Assembly: GCF_011684115.1 (NCBI RefSeq) | Contig: NZ_JAADJV010000002.1 | Span: 247,209 to 311,208, forward strand | From: Rahnella aceris | GTDB lineage: Bacteria; Pseudomonadota; Gammaproteobacteria; Enterobacterales; Enterobacteriaceae | Direction: 5' to 3' | Length of the DNA: 64,000 bases | Shown: positions 22,276 through 31,390 of the stretch, one piece after another | Numbering within the stretch: the first letter of the stretch is position 1 | Layout: the number at the start of each line of letters is the position of its first letter | Program-made: the position numbers and the translations under genes | The notes under the pieces: generated by a model | What the model was told of the DNA's origin: nothing | What the model saw: the letters and a program-made list of their open reading frames with translations, nothing else | Database searches by the model: none

Positions 22276-22580
22276 AAAAAAACCAGTGAGTTTCCTCACT
22301 GGCTGGTGACAATACACCATTACTCAGAAAATCGAATTTAGTCAGACCTGAAGTCACAGTCGCCGGCGGTATTGCTCGTCGTCCATCGTTTCCATATCCC
22401 ACTGCGTGAGACGGGACAGAATATCCAGACGGTACTGCACCGGAACCCAGGACAGCCAGTCTGCATGATTTTTAGAGGCGTTTTTTTTGATGGCTTCAAA
22501 ATAACGCTGATAGAAACGGGCGTTCAGACTGCGTTTCATGATGATCTCCGGTTGTTCACAACAGGCTTTCGTTGAGAAAC
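22276..22580 (-). ncRNA. sgrS: Small RNA SgrS (glucose-phosphate stress)
   Basis: SgrS is an Hfq-dependent RNA that pairs with ptsG and other transporter mRNAs to stop sugar uptake when sugar phosphates accumulate. The 3' part is clearly conserved: the seed CTGAGTAATGGTGT (minus strand, 22314-22327) resembles the E. coli ptsG-pairing segment. It is followed by CACCAGCCAGTGAG, a hairpin (CCAGTGAG/CTCACTGG) and seven T residues ending at 22276. The 5' end is my estimate from a possible -10 box (GATACT, minus strand, near 22590) and may be off by tens of bases. It encodes sgrT in its 5' half and is divergent from its activator sgrR. Confidence 0.85.
22354..22539 (-). CDS. sgrT: SgrT peptide encoded within SgrS (inhibitor of glucose transport)
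   Basis: SgrT blocks glucose uptake by acting on the PtsG transporter. The 61-residue product contains RFYQRYFEAI, WLSWVPVQYRLDIL and LTQWD, the same F-Y-Q-x-Y-F ... W-L-x-x-V-P ... R-L ... Q-W-D pattern as the 43-residue E. coli SgrT. It is longer at the N-terminus (MKRSLNA), in the middle and at the C-terminus (ETMDDEQYRRRL). GGAG lies 8 bases before the ATG. It sits in the SgrS RNA just upstream of the pairing seed. Confidence 0.85.
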   Translation of the reverse strand: MKRSLNARFYQRYFEAIKKNASKNHADWLSWVPVQYRLDILSRLTQWDMETMDDEQYRRRL

Positions 22581-22641
22581 AGTATCGGCGTAATATGAGG
22601 AAAGATAAATTGATGAAGATCGGCCACGGAGTTCCTCTTTT

Positions 22642-24303
22642 ATGTCCTCATCCCGTTTGCAACAACAGTTCATCCGCTTATGGCAAAGCTGTCACGGTGA
22701 AGAAACTGAAACGACATTACAGGCACTGTCAGAAGTCCTGAACTGTTCACGCAGACACATGCGCTCGTTGCTCAGCACCATGCAGGGACAGGGCTGGCTG
22801 ACGTGGGATGCAGAGGCCGGACGCGGCAAACGATCCACGCTGAAATTTCTTTATACCGGGCTGGCACTCCAGCAACAGCGCGCTGAAGAGCTGCTGGAAC
22901 AGGACAGCATTGATCAGCTGGTACAACTGGTCGGCGACAAAACCCTGGTGCGCCAGATGCTGCTGTCCCAGCTCGGTCGCAGTTTCCGTCAGGGCAAACA
23001 TATTCTGCGCGTACTGTATTATCGCCCGCTGATGAATCTGCTGCCCGGCACCATGTTGCGCCGTTCAGAAACCCACATTGCCAGACAAATCTTTAGCGGC
23101 CTGACACGCATAAATGAGGAAAATGGGGAAGCGGAAGGCGATTTAGCCCATCACTGGCAGGAAGTTTCGCCGCTGCACTGGCGGTTTTATCTGCGCCCCG
23201 CCATTCATTTTCATCATGGTCGCGAACTCGAGATGGCAGATATTATCGCCACGTTTATTCGCCTGAAAACGCATCCGCTGTTCAGCAACCTGAAATCAGT
23301 CACGACGCCCACGGCGAATGTCATAGATATCCACCTGAATGAACCCGACCGCTGGCTGCCGTGGTTGTTTGGCAATATCCACGCGATGATCCTGCCGCAG
23401 GAATGGCAGTCACTGCCTGATTTTGCCCGCCATCCGGTCGGCACCGGCCCTTACGCCGTGGTGCGTAATCTGAAAACACAGCTGCGCATCCGCGCCTTTG
23501 ACGATTATTTTGGCTTCCGGGCACTGATCGACGAGGTGAATATCTGGGTATTACCGGAACTGAGTGAAGAGCTGGTGCATTCCGGCGTACAGCTTCAGGC
23601 CGATGAATCAGGCAAAAGCGAGCTGGAAAGTCGCCTTGAAGAAGGCTGCTATTTCCTGTTATTTGACCAGCGTTCGCCGGTCGGACAATCTGAAGAAACA
23701 CGCCAGTGGTTGTGCGATTTACTCAATCCCATCGCCTTACTGAATAATGCCGAACCGATTTACCAGCGCTACTGGTCTCCGGCGTATGGCCTGCTGCCGC
23801 GATGGCATCACAAAGCGCCCCGGCCACGTCCGCCCAAACCGCAAAACCTGACGCAGGTAACGCTGACATTTTACGGCGAGCATTCCGAACATCAGGCGAT
23901 CTGCAACGCCCTGCGCCCGTTGCTGGCGGAAGAAGGTATCGAACTGATTATTCAGATAGTGGATTACGCAGTCTGGCACCGCGGCGATGCCAAAAGTGAT
24001 CTGTGGCTCGGCAGTGCCAACTTCACCCTGCCGCTGGAGTTTTCACTGTTCGCGCATTTCTACGAATTGCCGCTGGCAAAGCATTGCTTTAGCGAAGAGA
24101 TGAACGACGATGCCGCCCTGTGGCACGCCGGGAATTTATCGATGGCGAAATGGAGCCAGAAACAGACGGTCAGCCATCAGATCCATCCCCTGTTCCATCA
24201 CTGGCTGGTGCTACAGGGGCAACGCAGTATGCGCGGTGTGCGTATGAACACCCTCGGCTGGTTCGACTTTAAATCCGCCTGGTTTGCCCCACCGGACAGT
24301 TAA
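22642..24303 (+). CDS. sgrR: Transcriptional regulator SgrR
   Basis: SgrR activates sgrS under glucose-phosphate stress and also regulates its own gene. The 553-residue protein has an N-terminal winged-helix domain ([14 protein letters not shown], then [21 protein letters not shown] and [14 protein letters not shown]). A long C-terminal domain related to periplasmic solute-binding proteins ends [19 protein letters not shown]. It agrees with E. coli SgrR (551) throughout. It is divergent from sgrS and followed by the TPP riboswitch and thiBPQ. Confidence 0.97.
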   Translation: MSSSRLQQQFIRLWQSCHGEETETTLQALSEVLNCSRRHMRSLLSTMQGQGWLTWDAEAGRGKRSTLKFLYTGLALQQQRAEELLEQDSIDQLVQLVGDKTLVRQMLLSQLGRSFRQGKHILRVLYYRPLMNLLPGTMLRRSETHIARQIFSGLTRINEENGEAEGDLAHHWQEVSPLHWRFYLRPAIHFHHGRELEMADIIATFIRLKTHPLFSNLKSVTTPTANVIDIHLNEPDRWLPWLFGNIHAMILPQEWQSLPDFARHPVGTGPYAVVRNLKTQLRIRAFDDYFGFRALIDEVNIWVLPELSEELVHSGVQLQADESGKSELESRLEEGCYFLLFDQRSPVGQSEETRQWLCDLLNPIALLNNAEPIYQRYWSPAYGLLPRWHHKAPRPRPPKPQNLTQVTLTFYGEHSEHQAICNALRPLLAEEGIELIIQIVDYAVWHRGDAKSDLWLGSANFTLPLEFSLFAHFYELPLAKHCFSEEMNDDAALWHAGNLSMAKWSQKQTVSHQIHPLFHHWLVLQGQRSMRGVRMNTLGWFDFKSAWFAPPDS

Positions 24304-24348
24304 TCGGACTATCGCATCGCGCCGTTAATCTCTAGAATGACATCCGTT

Positions 24349-24462
24349 CTCAACGGGGTGCCCGACTTGTTAAAGCTGCGATGTAAACGCCGTGAGCAAG
24401 TTTGGCTGAGATTTGAAACCCGTCGAACCTGATCCGGTTAATCCCGGCGGAGGGATTTGAGA
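24349..24462 (+). promoter_or_regulatory. TPP riboswitch (THI element)
   Basis: The segment carries the conserved blocks of the thiamine pyrophosphate riboswitch in order: ACGGGGTGCC (P1/P2 start), GGCTGAGATT, ACCCGTCGAACCTGATCCGG, TTAATCCCGGCGGAGGGA, closing with TTGAGA that pairs with TCTCAA at the start. It lies 54 bases upstream of the thiB start and should turn off thiBPQ expression when TPP is plentiful. An insert between GGGGTGCC and GGCTGAG forms the variable P3 arm. Confidence 0.96.
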
Positions 24463-24516
24463 CTGCGCGATGCTTACTCAAAATCCTTTGCCCTTTCATT
24501 TTTTTGGAGCGCAAAG

Positions 24517-25500
24517 TTGAAAAAATTACTGTCCTGCCTGCTGTTACTTTCTGCACCTGCATTTGCGTCAAAACCTGTTTTGACGGTTTATACCTACGAT
24601 TCTTTCTCTGCTGACTGGGGCCCCGGTCCCGCCATTAAAAAAGCCTTTGAAGCCCAATGCGGCTGCGAACTGAAATACGTGGCGCTGGAAGATGGCGTGT
24701 CTTTGCTCAACCGTCTGCGGATGGAAGGTAAAAACAGCAAAGCCGACATCGTGCTGGGGCTGGATAACAACCTGTTGCAGGCCGCTGAACAAACCGGTTT
24801 ATTCGCCAAAGCACCGAAAACCAACGCCAGACTGACGGTGCCAGGCGGCTGGAATGACAGCACTTTCGTGCCTTACGATTACGGTTATTTCGCCTTCGTC
24901 TACGACAAAAATAAACTGAAGAATCCGCCAAAAAGCCTCGATGAGCTGATCAACAGCGACCAGAAATGGAAAGTGATTTATGAGGATCCACGCACCAGTA
25001 CACCGGGTCTGGGCCTGATGCTGTGGATGCAAAAAGTCTACGGCGATAAAGCGCCGCAAGCGTGGGAAAAACTGGCGAAGAAAACTGTCACCGTCACTAA
25101 AGGCTGGAGCGAGGCTTACGGTTTATTCCTCAAAGGTGAAAGCGACCTGGTGCTGAGCTACACCACCTCTCCGGCATACCATATTGTCGAAGAGAAGAAA
25201 GATAACTACGCCGCAGCCGATTTTACCGAAGGGCATTACATGCAGGTCGAAGTGGCGGGCCAGCTGGCAAACAGCAAGCAACCGAAACTTGCTGAACAGT
25301 TCATGAAGTTCGTCACCACGGAAGATTTCCAGAAAGTGATCCCGACCGGCAACTGGATGTATCCGGTGGTGAATACCCCGCTGCCTGACGCTTTTAAACA
25401 ACTGACGATTCCGGCCAAATCTCTGCAATACAGCGCACAGGATGTCGCTACTCATCGTTCACAATGGATCCAGGCATGGCAGAACGCCGTCAGCCATTGA
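24517..25500 (+). CDS. thiB: Thiamine/TPP ABC transporter periplasmic binding protein ThiB
   Basis: ThiB captures thiamine, TMP and TPP in the periplasm for ThiPQ. The 327-residue precursor, the E. coli length, starts at TTG (24517) with TTGGAG upstream. It has a signal peptide KKLLSCLLLLSAPAFA cut before SKPVLTVYTYDSF. Conserved segments include GPGPAIKKAFEAQC, VALEDGVSLLNRLRM, DPRTSTPGLGLMLWMQ and SYTTSPAYHI. A frame extension to 24457 would read into the riboswitch and add a non-homologous N-terminus, so the TTG start is preferred. First gene after the TPP riboswitch. Confidence 0.95.
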   Translation: MKKLLSCLLLLSAPAFASKPVLTVYTYDSFSADWGPGPAIKKAFEAQCGCELKYVALEDGVSLLNRLRMEGKNSKADIVLGLDNNLLQAAEQTGLFAKAPKTNARLTVPGGWNDSTFVPYDYGYFAFVYDKNKLKNPPKSLDELINSDQKWKVIYEDPRTSTPGLGLMLWMQKVYGDKAPQAWEKLAKKTVTVTKGWSEAYGLFLKGESDLVLSYTTSPAYHIVEEKKDNYAAADFTEGHYMQVEVAGQLANSKQPKLAEQFMKFVTTEDFQKVIPTGNWMYPVVNTPLPDAFKQLTIPAKSLQYSAQDVATHRSQWIQAWQNAVSH

Positions 25501-27086
25501 TCCCTCGCTGGCTGTTGCCGGGCGTCATCGCGTCACTGGCTATGTTGCTGGTGGCAGTACTGGCCTTAGGCTCTCTGTGGCGTCATGCGCCACAGATAAG
25601 CGGCGCATCGCTCTGGCACGATCCTTATCTCTGGCATGTGATCTGCTTTACTTTCTGGCAGGCGCTGCTTTCAGCGCTTTGCTCGGTGCTGCCCGCAATT
25701 TTGCTGGCACGCACCTTGTTCCGCCGCCGTTTCCCCGGCCGTCAGCTGTTATTACGTTTATGTGCGATGACGCTGGTCTTGCCGGTTTTGGTGGCGGTGT
25801 TTGGCATTCTCAGTGTCTACGGAAGACAGGGCTGGCTGGCGCAAATTTGCGGCTGGCTGGGCATGGATTACCGTTTCTCGCCGTATGGTTTACAGGGCAT
25901 TTTGCTGGCGCACGTCTTTTTCAATCTGCCGCTGGCAGCGCGGCTCTTAGTGCAGGCACTGGAAAATATCGCCGTTGAGCAGCGCCAGCTCGCCGCACAA
26001 CTCGGCATGAATATCTGGCAGCAATTCCGCTTTGTGGAATGGCCTGCCATTCGCCGGCAGATATTCCCCGCCGCCGCCTTAATCTTTATGCTGTGTTTCG
26101 CCAGCTTCGCCACGGTGCTTTCACTGGGTGGCGGTCCGCAGGCAACGACCATTGAACTCGCCATTTATCAGGCGCTAAGTTACGACTACGATTTAAGCCG
26201 CGCCGCCACGCTGGCCCTGATCCAGCTGTTTTGTTGCCTGGCGCTGGTGTTGCTCAGTCAGAAACTCAGTCAGGCGTTGCCGGTGGGCCAAACGCATTCT
26301 CAGCGCTGGCGTAATCCTGATGATTCCTGGCTGCGGCGCATCGCCGATGCCGTACTGATTGGCCTGGCGTTGTTGCTGATCCTGCCGCCGTTACTCGCCG
26401 TCATTACCGATGGCGTAAACCGTGCAGCGGTCGGTGTTTTGCAACAACCCGCGCTCTGGCAGGCATTATGGACATCCGTGCGTATCGCGCTCGGCAGCGG
26501 ATTATTGTGTGTGCTGCTGACCATGATGCTGCTGTGGAGCAGCCGCGAACTGCGGTTACGCAAGAGAAATAGCTGGGCGCAGGCGATGGATCTGAGCGGT
26601 ATGCTGATCCTCGCGATGCCGGGCATTGTGCTGGCGACCGGTTTCTTCCTGTTGCTCGGCGATACCACCGGTTTGCCACAATCGCCATGGCCGCTGGTGA
26701 TCCTCACGAATGCGCTGATGGCCGTACCTTATGCATTAAAAGTGCTGGATAACCCGATGCGCGACGTGGCAGAACGCTACACGCTGCTGTGTCTTTCGCT
26801 GGATATGCATGGCTGGCAGCGGCTGCGCCGGGTTGAACTCAGCGCACTGAAACGCCCGATTGCACAGGCACTGGCTTTCGCCTGTGTACTTTCTCTGGGG
26901 GATTTCGGTGTGATTGCCTTGTTCGGCAACGAGAATTTCCGCACCCTGCCGTTTTATCTGTATCAGCAGATTGGTTCCTACCGCAGCCAGGACGGCGCGG
27001 TGACGGCGCTGTTATTACTGCTGCTATGCTTCCTGTTATTCACCCTGATTGAGAAACTGCCGGGCCGCCATGCTGACGCTGAATAA
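25476..27086 (+). CDS. thiP: Thiamine ABC transporter permease ThiP
   Basis: ThiP is the inner-membrane permease of the thiamine importer, a fused permease with two sets of about six membrane segments. The 536-residue protein starts [16 protein letters not shown], as in E. coli ThiP. It carries an EAA-type loop in each half ([17 protein letters not shown] and [16 protein letters not shown]). The start lies 25 bases inside the end of thiB, an overlap also seen in E. coli, suggesting coupled translation. An in-frame ATG at 25464 would add four residues. Confidence 0.96.
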   Translation: MAERRQPLIPRWLLPGVIASLAMLLVAVLALGSLWRHAPQISGASLWHDPYLWHVICFTFWQALLSALCSVLPAILLARTLFRRRFPGRQLLLRLCAMTLVLPVLVAVFGILSVYGRQGWLAQICGWLGMDYRFSPYGLQGILLAHVFFNLPLAARLLVQALENIAVEQRQLAAQLGMNIWQQFRFVEWPAIRRQIFPAAALIFMLCFASFATVLSLGGGPQATTIELAIYQALSYDYDLSRAATLALIQLFCCLALVLLSQKLSQALPVGQTHSQRWRNPDDSWLRRIADAVLIGLALLLILPPLLAVITDGVNRAAVGVLQQPALWQALWTSVRIALGSGLLCVLLTMMLLWSSRELRLRKRNSWAQAMDLSGMLILAMPGIVLATGFFLLLGDTTGLPQSPWPLVILTNALMAVPYALKVLDNPMRDVAERYTLLCLSLDMHGWQRLRRVELSALKRPIAQALAFACVLSLGDFGVIALFGNENFRTLPFYLYQQIGSYRSQDGAVTALLLLLLCFLLFTLIEKLPGRHADAE

Positions 27087-27780
27087 ACTGACGTATTTGT
27101 ACGAACATCTGCCGATGCGCTTCGATTTACAGATCGACGCCGGTGAACGTGTGGCAATCCTCGGCCCGAGCGGCGCCGGGAAAAGTACCCTGCTGAGTCT
27201 GGTCGCCGGTTTTCTGGCACCGGTCAGCGGGCAGATCCTGCTCAACGGCGCAGATCACAGCGTGACGCCACCGGCAAAACGTCCGGTGTCGATGTTGTTT
27301 CAGGAAAATAATCTGTTCTCGCATCTGACGGTGCGTCAGAACATGGGGCTGGGATTGCATCCGGGGCTGAAACTTACCGCGCAGCAGAAGCAGGAACTGG
27401 AAGAAATTGCCCGACAGGTCGGGCTGACTGAATGTCTGGACCGGCTGCCATCGCAACTTTCCGGTGGCCAGCGTCAGCGTGTCGCGCTCGCCCGTTGCCT
27501 GCTGCGCAGTCAGCCGGTTTTATTGCTCGATGAGCCCTTTTCAGCACTCGATCCGGCACTGCGCAGTGAGATGCTGACGTTGCTGGATAAGGTATGTGAG
27601 CAACGCCATCTCACGCTGCTGATGGTGTCGCACAATCTGGATGATGCGGCACGGATCGCGCCGCGCACGTTGCTGATCGTCGATGGCCGGATTTTTTACG
27701 ACGGGCCGACGCAGGCACTGACCGACGGCAGTGCGCCGCAGGCCAGCGTGTTGGGGATAATGCCGGGGATCAGCGGGTGA
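27070..27780 (+). CDS. thiQ: Thiamine ABC transporter ATP-binding protein ThiQ
   Basis: ThiQ is the ATPase of the ThiBPQ importer. The 236-residue protein begins [18 protein letters not shown]. It shows Walker A ([11 protein letters not shown]), a Q-loop ([10 protein letters not shown]), the signature [15 protein letters not shown], Walker B ([11 protein letters not shown]) and the H-loop ([11 protein letters not shown]). It overlaps the thiP end by 17 bases. An upstream in-frame start at 27049 lies deeper in thiP and is not supported by homologues. Its 3' end overlaps the convergent yabI gene by 11 bases. Confidence 0.96.
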   Translation: MLTLNKLTYLYEHLPMRFDLQIDAGERVAILGPSGAGKSTLLSLVAGFLAPVSGQILLNGADHSVTPPAKRPVSMLFQENNLFSHLTVRQNMGLGLHPGLKLTAQQKQELEEIARQVGLTECLDRLPSQLSGGQRQRVALARCLLRSQPVLLLDEPFSALDPALRSEMLTLLDKVCEQRHLTLLMVSHNLDDAARIAPRTLLIVDGRIFYDGPTQALTDGSAPQASVLGIMPGISG

Positions 27781-28537
27781 TCACTTGCCACAGCAAATGA
27801 CCATAAACCGGCATCATCGGCTGTTCGCTTAACATCACCAGACTCACTGCGGTTGCGACCAGACTTAGCACACAGACGATGCGCAGACGCGCTAAGGGCA
27901 ACCATTTTGTCATCGCATCAGGTGAAGCTTTGCCCGAACGGAACCAGCGCCACAGCAGCCAGGCACTCAGCCAGATCAGCACCACGGCGGCAAACAGCAT
28001 CCATTTGAAGACCGAGCTGTTGTGACTGGCCGGAATATCAATGGCCACGCCCGCCAGAATGCCCGGCAGGAAATACACCGGTGGCCAGGTGATGCAGCCA
28101 ATAATATTCGGCGGTGCAAATTTGTAAGGCGGAAGGTTCAGCATACCGGCAACCATCGGCACCAGCGGGCGTGTTGGTCCGATGAAACGCCCGATAATCA
28201 CCGTCGCAAAACTATGGCGATCCAGCGCATAACCGGTTTTATCCAGTAATGACTGGTAACGTTTGAGGAAGCGCCAGCGATGCAGCGGTTCCTTGAAACC
28301 GCGGCCAATGAAATACGAGGCCCAGTCGCCGAAGAAACATCCCAGCCCCGCCGCCAGCCAGGCTTCGTACAACCCCACCTGACCGCTGCCGATCAACGTC
28401 CCGAGCGTCGCCATCATGACGGTACCCGGCAGGATCAGGCCCACCAGCGCCAGCGACTCGAAGAAAGCCACCACCGCGACGATAATTAATGCCAAGCCCA
28501 CCGACTGAGCGACCAGATGTTGTAGATAGGCTTCCAT
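27770..28537 (-). CDS. yabI: DedA-family membrane protein YabI
   Basis: DedA proteins are inner-membrane proteins linked to lipid (undecaprenyl phosphate or phosphatidylethanolamine) transport and membrane homeostasis. The 255-residue product has several hydrophobic segments and the family motifs [32 protein letters not shown] and [16 protein letters not shown], the last with the essential arginines. It corresponds to E. coli YabI, which also lies next to thiQ. The E. coli ara genes that follow are missing here. Confidence 0.93.
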   Translation of the reverse strand: MEAYLQHLVAQSVGLALIIVAVVAFFESLALVGLILPGTVMMATLGTLIGSGQVGLYEAWLAAGLGCFFGDWASYFIGRGFKEPLHRWRFLKRYQSLLDKTGYALDRHSFATVIIGRFIGPTRPLVPMVAGMLNLPPYKFAPPNIIGCITWPPVYFLPGILAGVAIDIPASHNSSVFKWMLFAAVVLIWLSAWLLWRWFRSGKASPDAMTKWLPLARLRIVCVLSLVATAVSLVMLSEQPMMPVYGHLLWQVITR

Positions 28538-28838
28538 ATCTTCCCAGAATTCAGTTGCGCCAATTGCGCAGATAAATGAGACAAGTGTGAGTTTTCTGCA
28601 TTCTCATTGTAGTAAATACATCAATCGGCTGAATTGTCAGCGCATGAACTATCACAGTCAACCGGGTAATTGTATGCGTATTTGGCAGAAACCTGAGCCA
28701 TAGACAAAGACTGTATAAATAACCATACTCTGTTCTGATTCCTTATCTGTTCATCTTTACCGTTCCGAGGCGCTTATCACTTCCACCTTTGTCCGTCCCG
28801 CTTCTGCTGCCACTGACACCCCGCCGCGTCAGGGATTT
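28538..28838. other. Divergent intergenic region between yabI and polB
   Basis: An AT-rich gap with a TATAAAT box at 28714-28720 that may serve polB. CTGTATAAATAACCATA resembles only half of a LexA site, so SOS control of polB, known in E. coli, cannot be confirmed. The araC-araBAD-D genes present here in E. coli are absent. The plus-strand frame of polB stays open back to 28719 without any ATG, GTG or TTG. Confidence 0.5.
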
Positions 28839-31181
28839 GTGCTGACCCGCCACTGGCGCGACACGCCGCGCGGTACCGAGGTGGAATTGTGGCTGGCGAC
28901 CGACGAAGGTCCGCAGAAAGTGCGCCTGCCTTTACAGGAATCGGTGGCGTTTATTCCGGCCGAACAACGCGCGGCGGCGGAGCGCATTCTCATTGATGAA
29001 AAAAATATCAGTCTGCGTCCGTTGCCGTTGCAGGATTTCCATTCCCGCGCCGTTCTTGGGCTTTACTGCCCGCAACACCGGCAGTTAATGCGGATTGAAA
29101 AATTGCTGAAAGAAAATGGCGTCAGTGTTTTCGAAGCGGATATCCGCCCGCCGGAACGCTTCCTGATGGAACGCTATATCACCGCACCGGTGTGGTTCAG
29201 CGGTAAACCGGGGCCGGACAAGCTGCTGATGGACACCAAAATGAAACCGGCGGAGGACTACCGCCCGCCGCTGAAACTGTGTTCTCTGGATATCGAAACC
29301 AGCGGCAACGGCGAGTTGTACTGCATCGGGCTGGAAGGCTGCGGGCAGCGCCACGTGTATATGCTCGGCCCGCCGAACGGCGATCCTAATGCTCAATTTG
29401 ATTTCAACATGGTTTACGTCGACAGCCGCCCGCAGTTGCTGGAAAAACTCAATGAGTGGCTGGAAATCTATGATCCCGACGCCATTATCGGCTGGAGCGT
29501 AGTGCAGTTTGACCTGCGGGTTTTACAAAAACACGCTGACCGCTACAAAATCCCGCTGAAATTCGGGCGCGGCGGCGGTGAACTGGAATGGCGTGAACAC
29601 GGTTTCAAACAGGGGCACTTTTTTGCTGCCGCTGCGGGTCGTCTGATCATCGACGGCATTGAAGCACTGAAATCGGCGTTCTGGAACTTCAACTCGTTCA
29701 GCCTGGAATTCGTCTCGCAAAGTTTATTAGGCGAAGGCAAAGCCAGCGATAATCCTTATCAGCGGCTGGCCGAAATCGAACAACGTTTTCGGGAAGATAA
29801 ACCGGCGCTGGCACGCTATAACCTGAAAGACTGCGAACTGGTGACGCGTATTTTTGCCAAAACTGAACTGATGCCGTTTTTGCTGGAACGCGCCTCGGTC
29901 ACCGGTCTGGCCGTGGATCGCAGCGGCGGTTCAGTGGCGGCCTTTACCCATCTTTATTTACCGCGCATGCACCGCGCCGGTTACGTCGCGCCCAATATGG
30001 GCGAATTGCAGGGCGAAATGAGCCCGGGTGGCTTTGTGATGGATTCGCGCCCCGGCCTGTATGATTCGGTGCTGGTGCTCGATTATAAAAGCCTGTACCC
30101 GTCGATTATCCGCACCTTTCTGATTGACCCGGTCGGGCTGGTCGCCGGACTGCAACAACCGGATGACGAACATTCCGTGCCCGGCTACCGTAACGCCCGT
30201 TTCTCGCGGGAAAAACATTGTCTGCCGGAAATTGTCCGCCAGATCTGGATGGGACGCGAAGACGCTAAAAAGCAAAAAAACAAACCGCTGTCTCAGGCAC
30301 TGAAAATCATCATGAACGCCTTTTATGGCGTGCTCGGCTCCAGCGGCTGCCGCTTCTTTGATCCGCGCCTTGCGTCCTCCATTACCCTGCGCGGGCACGA
30401 CATCATGCGCCAGACCCGCGAGCTGATTGAAGCCGAAGGCTTTCAGGTGATTTACGGCGACACCGATTCTACCTTTGTCTGGCTGAACAAAGCCCATTCG
30501 CAGGAAGAGGCCGACGCGATTGGCCGCCGTCTGGTTGAACAGGTGAATGCGTGGTGGAAAGGCCATCTGCAACAGGAATACGGGCTGGAAAGCGCCCTGG
30601 AACTGGAATTCGAAACGCATTATCAGCGTTTCCTGATGCCGACCATTCGCGGCTCGGAAACCGGCAGCAAAAAGCGTTATGCCGGTCTGGTGAAAGACGC
30701 CGACGGCGAGCACATCGTGTATAAAGGGCTGGAAACGGTGCGCACCGACTGGACACCGCTGGCGCAGGAGTTTCAGCAGGCGCTGTATGAGCGGGTGTTT
30801 CACCGCCAGCCGTATCAGGATTACGTGCGCGATTACGTGGCGCGCACGCTCAGCGGCGAGTTTGATGACAAACTGGTGTACCGCAAACGCCTGCGCCGCA
30901 AGCTGAGCGATTATGAGAAAAACGTCCCGCCGCATGTCCGCGCGGCGCGGCTGGCGGATGACTATAATGTGCTGCACGGTCGCGCCAAACAGTATCAGAA
31001 TGGCGGCTGGATCAGCTACGTGATGACCACGTCCGGCCCTGAACCGCTGGAAAACCGTCAGTCGCCCATCGACTACGACCATTATATCGAGCGTCAGCTG
31101 GAGCCGGTCGCCGATGGCATTTTACCTTTCCTTCACGACGATTTTGCTACACTCATTACAGGGCAGATGGGATTATTCTGA
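28839..31181 (+). CDS. polB: DNA polymerase II PolB
   Basis: PolB is a B-family polymerase with 3'-5' proofreading used in replication restart and lesion bypass. Motifs seen are exonuclease I ([15 protein letters not shown]), exonuclease III ([13 protein letters not shown]), polymerase A ([13 protein letters not shown]), B ([13 protein letters not shown]) and C ([11 protein letters not shown]). The C-terminus [11 protein letters not shown] is identical in style to E. coli. The call uses GTG at 28839 with AGGG upstream, giving 780 residues. However E. coli PolB has six more residues before the same FxLTRHW strand, and the homologous reading GF-VLTRHW continues upstream here with no canonical start, so the true start may be non-canonical. 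See findings. Confidence 0.93.
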   Translation: MLTRHWRDTPRGTEVELWLATDEGPQKVRLPLQESVAFIPAEQRAAAERILIDEKNISLRPLPLQDFHSRAVLGLYCPQHRQLMRIEKLLKENGVSVFEADIRPPERFLMERYITAPVWFSGKPGPDKLLMDTKMKPAEDYRPPLKLCSLDIETSGNGELYCIGLEGCGQRHVYMLGPPNGDPNAQFDFNMVYVDSRPQLLEKLNEWLEIYDPDAIIGWSVVQFDLRVLQKHADRYKIPLKFGRGGGELEWREHGFKQGHFFAAAAGRLIIDGIEALKSAFWNFNSFSLEFVSQSLLGEGKASDNPYQRLAEIEQRFREDKPALARYNLKDCELVTRIFAKTELMPFLLERASVTGLAVDRSGGSVAAFTHLYLPRMHRAGYVAPNMGELQGEMSPGGFVMDSRPGLYDSVLVLDYKSLYPSIIRTFLIDPVGLVAGLQQPDDEHSVPGYRNARFSREKHCLPEIVRQIWMGREDAKKQKNKPLSQALKIIMNAFYGVLGSSGCRFFDPRLASSITLRGHDIMRQTRELIEAEGFQVIYGDTDSTFVWLNKAHSQEEADAIGRRLVEQVNAWWKGHLQQEYGLESALELEFETHYQRFLMPTIRGSETGSKKRYAGLVKDADGEHIVYKGLETVRTDWTPLAQEFQQALYERVFHRQPYQDYVRDYVARTLSGEFDDKLVYRKRLRRKLSDYEKNVPPHVRAARLADDYNVLHGRAKQYQNGGWISYVMTTSGPEPLENRQSPIDYDHYIERQLEPVADGILPFLHDDFATLITGQMGLF

Positions 31182-31390
31182 GCAAAAAACGGGGCACTTT
31201 GGGATTCACAGGTGACGAAACGCTTACCTTCCATTACCATAGCGCCCTTTCCCATTTCTGAATCATCCTCACACAGTGAACAACTCCGCGCCATCTGGCG
31301 GGGAAAGAAAACTATTGCCCGTGAAACATCGCGGGCTGAGCAAGCATTGCGCAGTCGCCGTATACAGAGCACACAACACAGAGAGAGATT

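Noticed and set aside
28711-28727. Possible LexA (SOS) box before polB
   Set aside because: Only the left half (CTGT) fits. The right half reads CCAT instead of ACAG, so the match is no better than chance.
29958-31082. A 374-codon minus-strand frame opposite polB
   Set aside because: Antisense shadow of polB, with no motif or ribosome-binding site of note.
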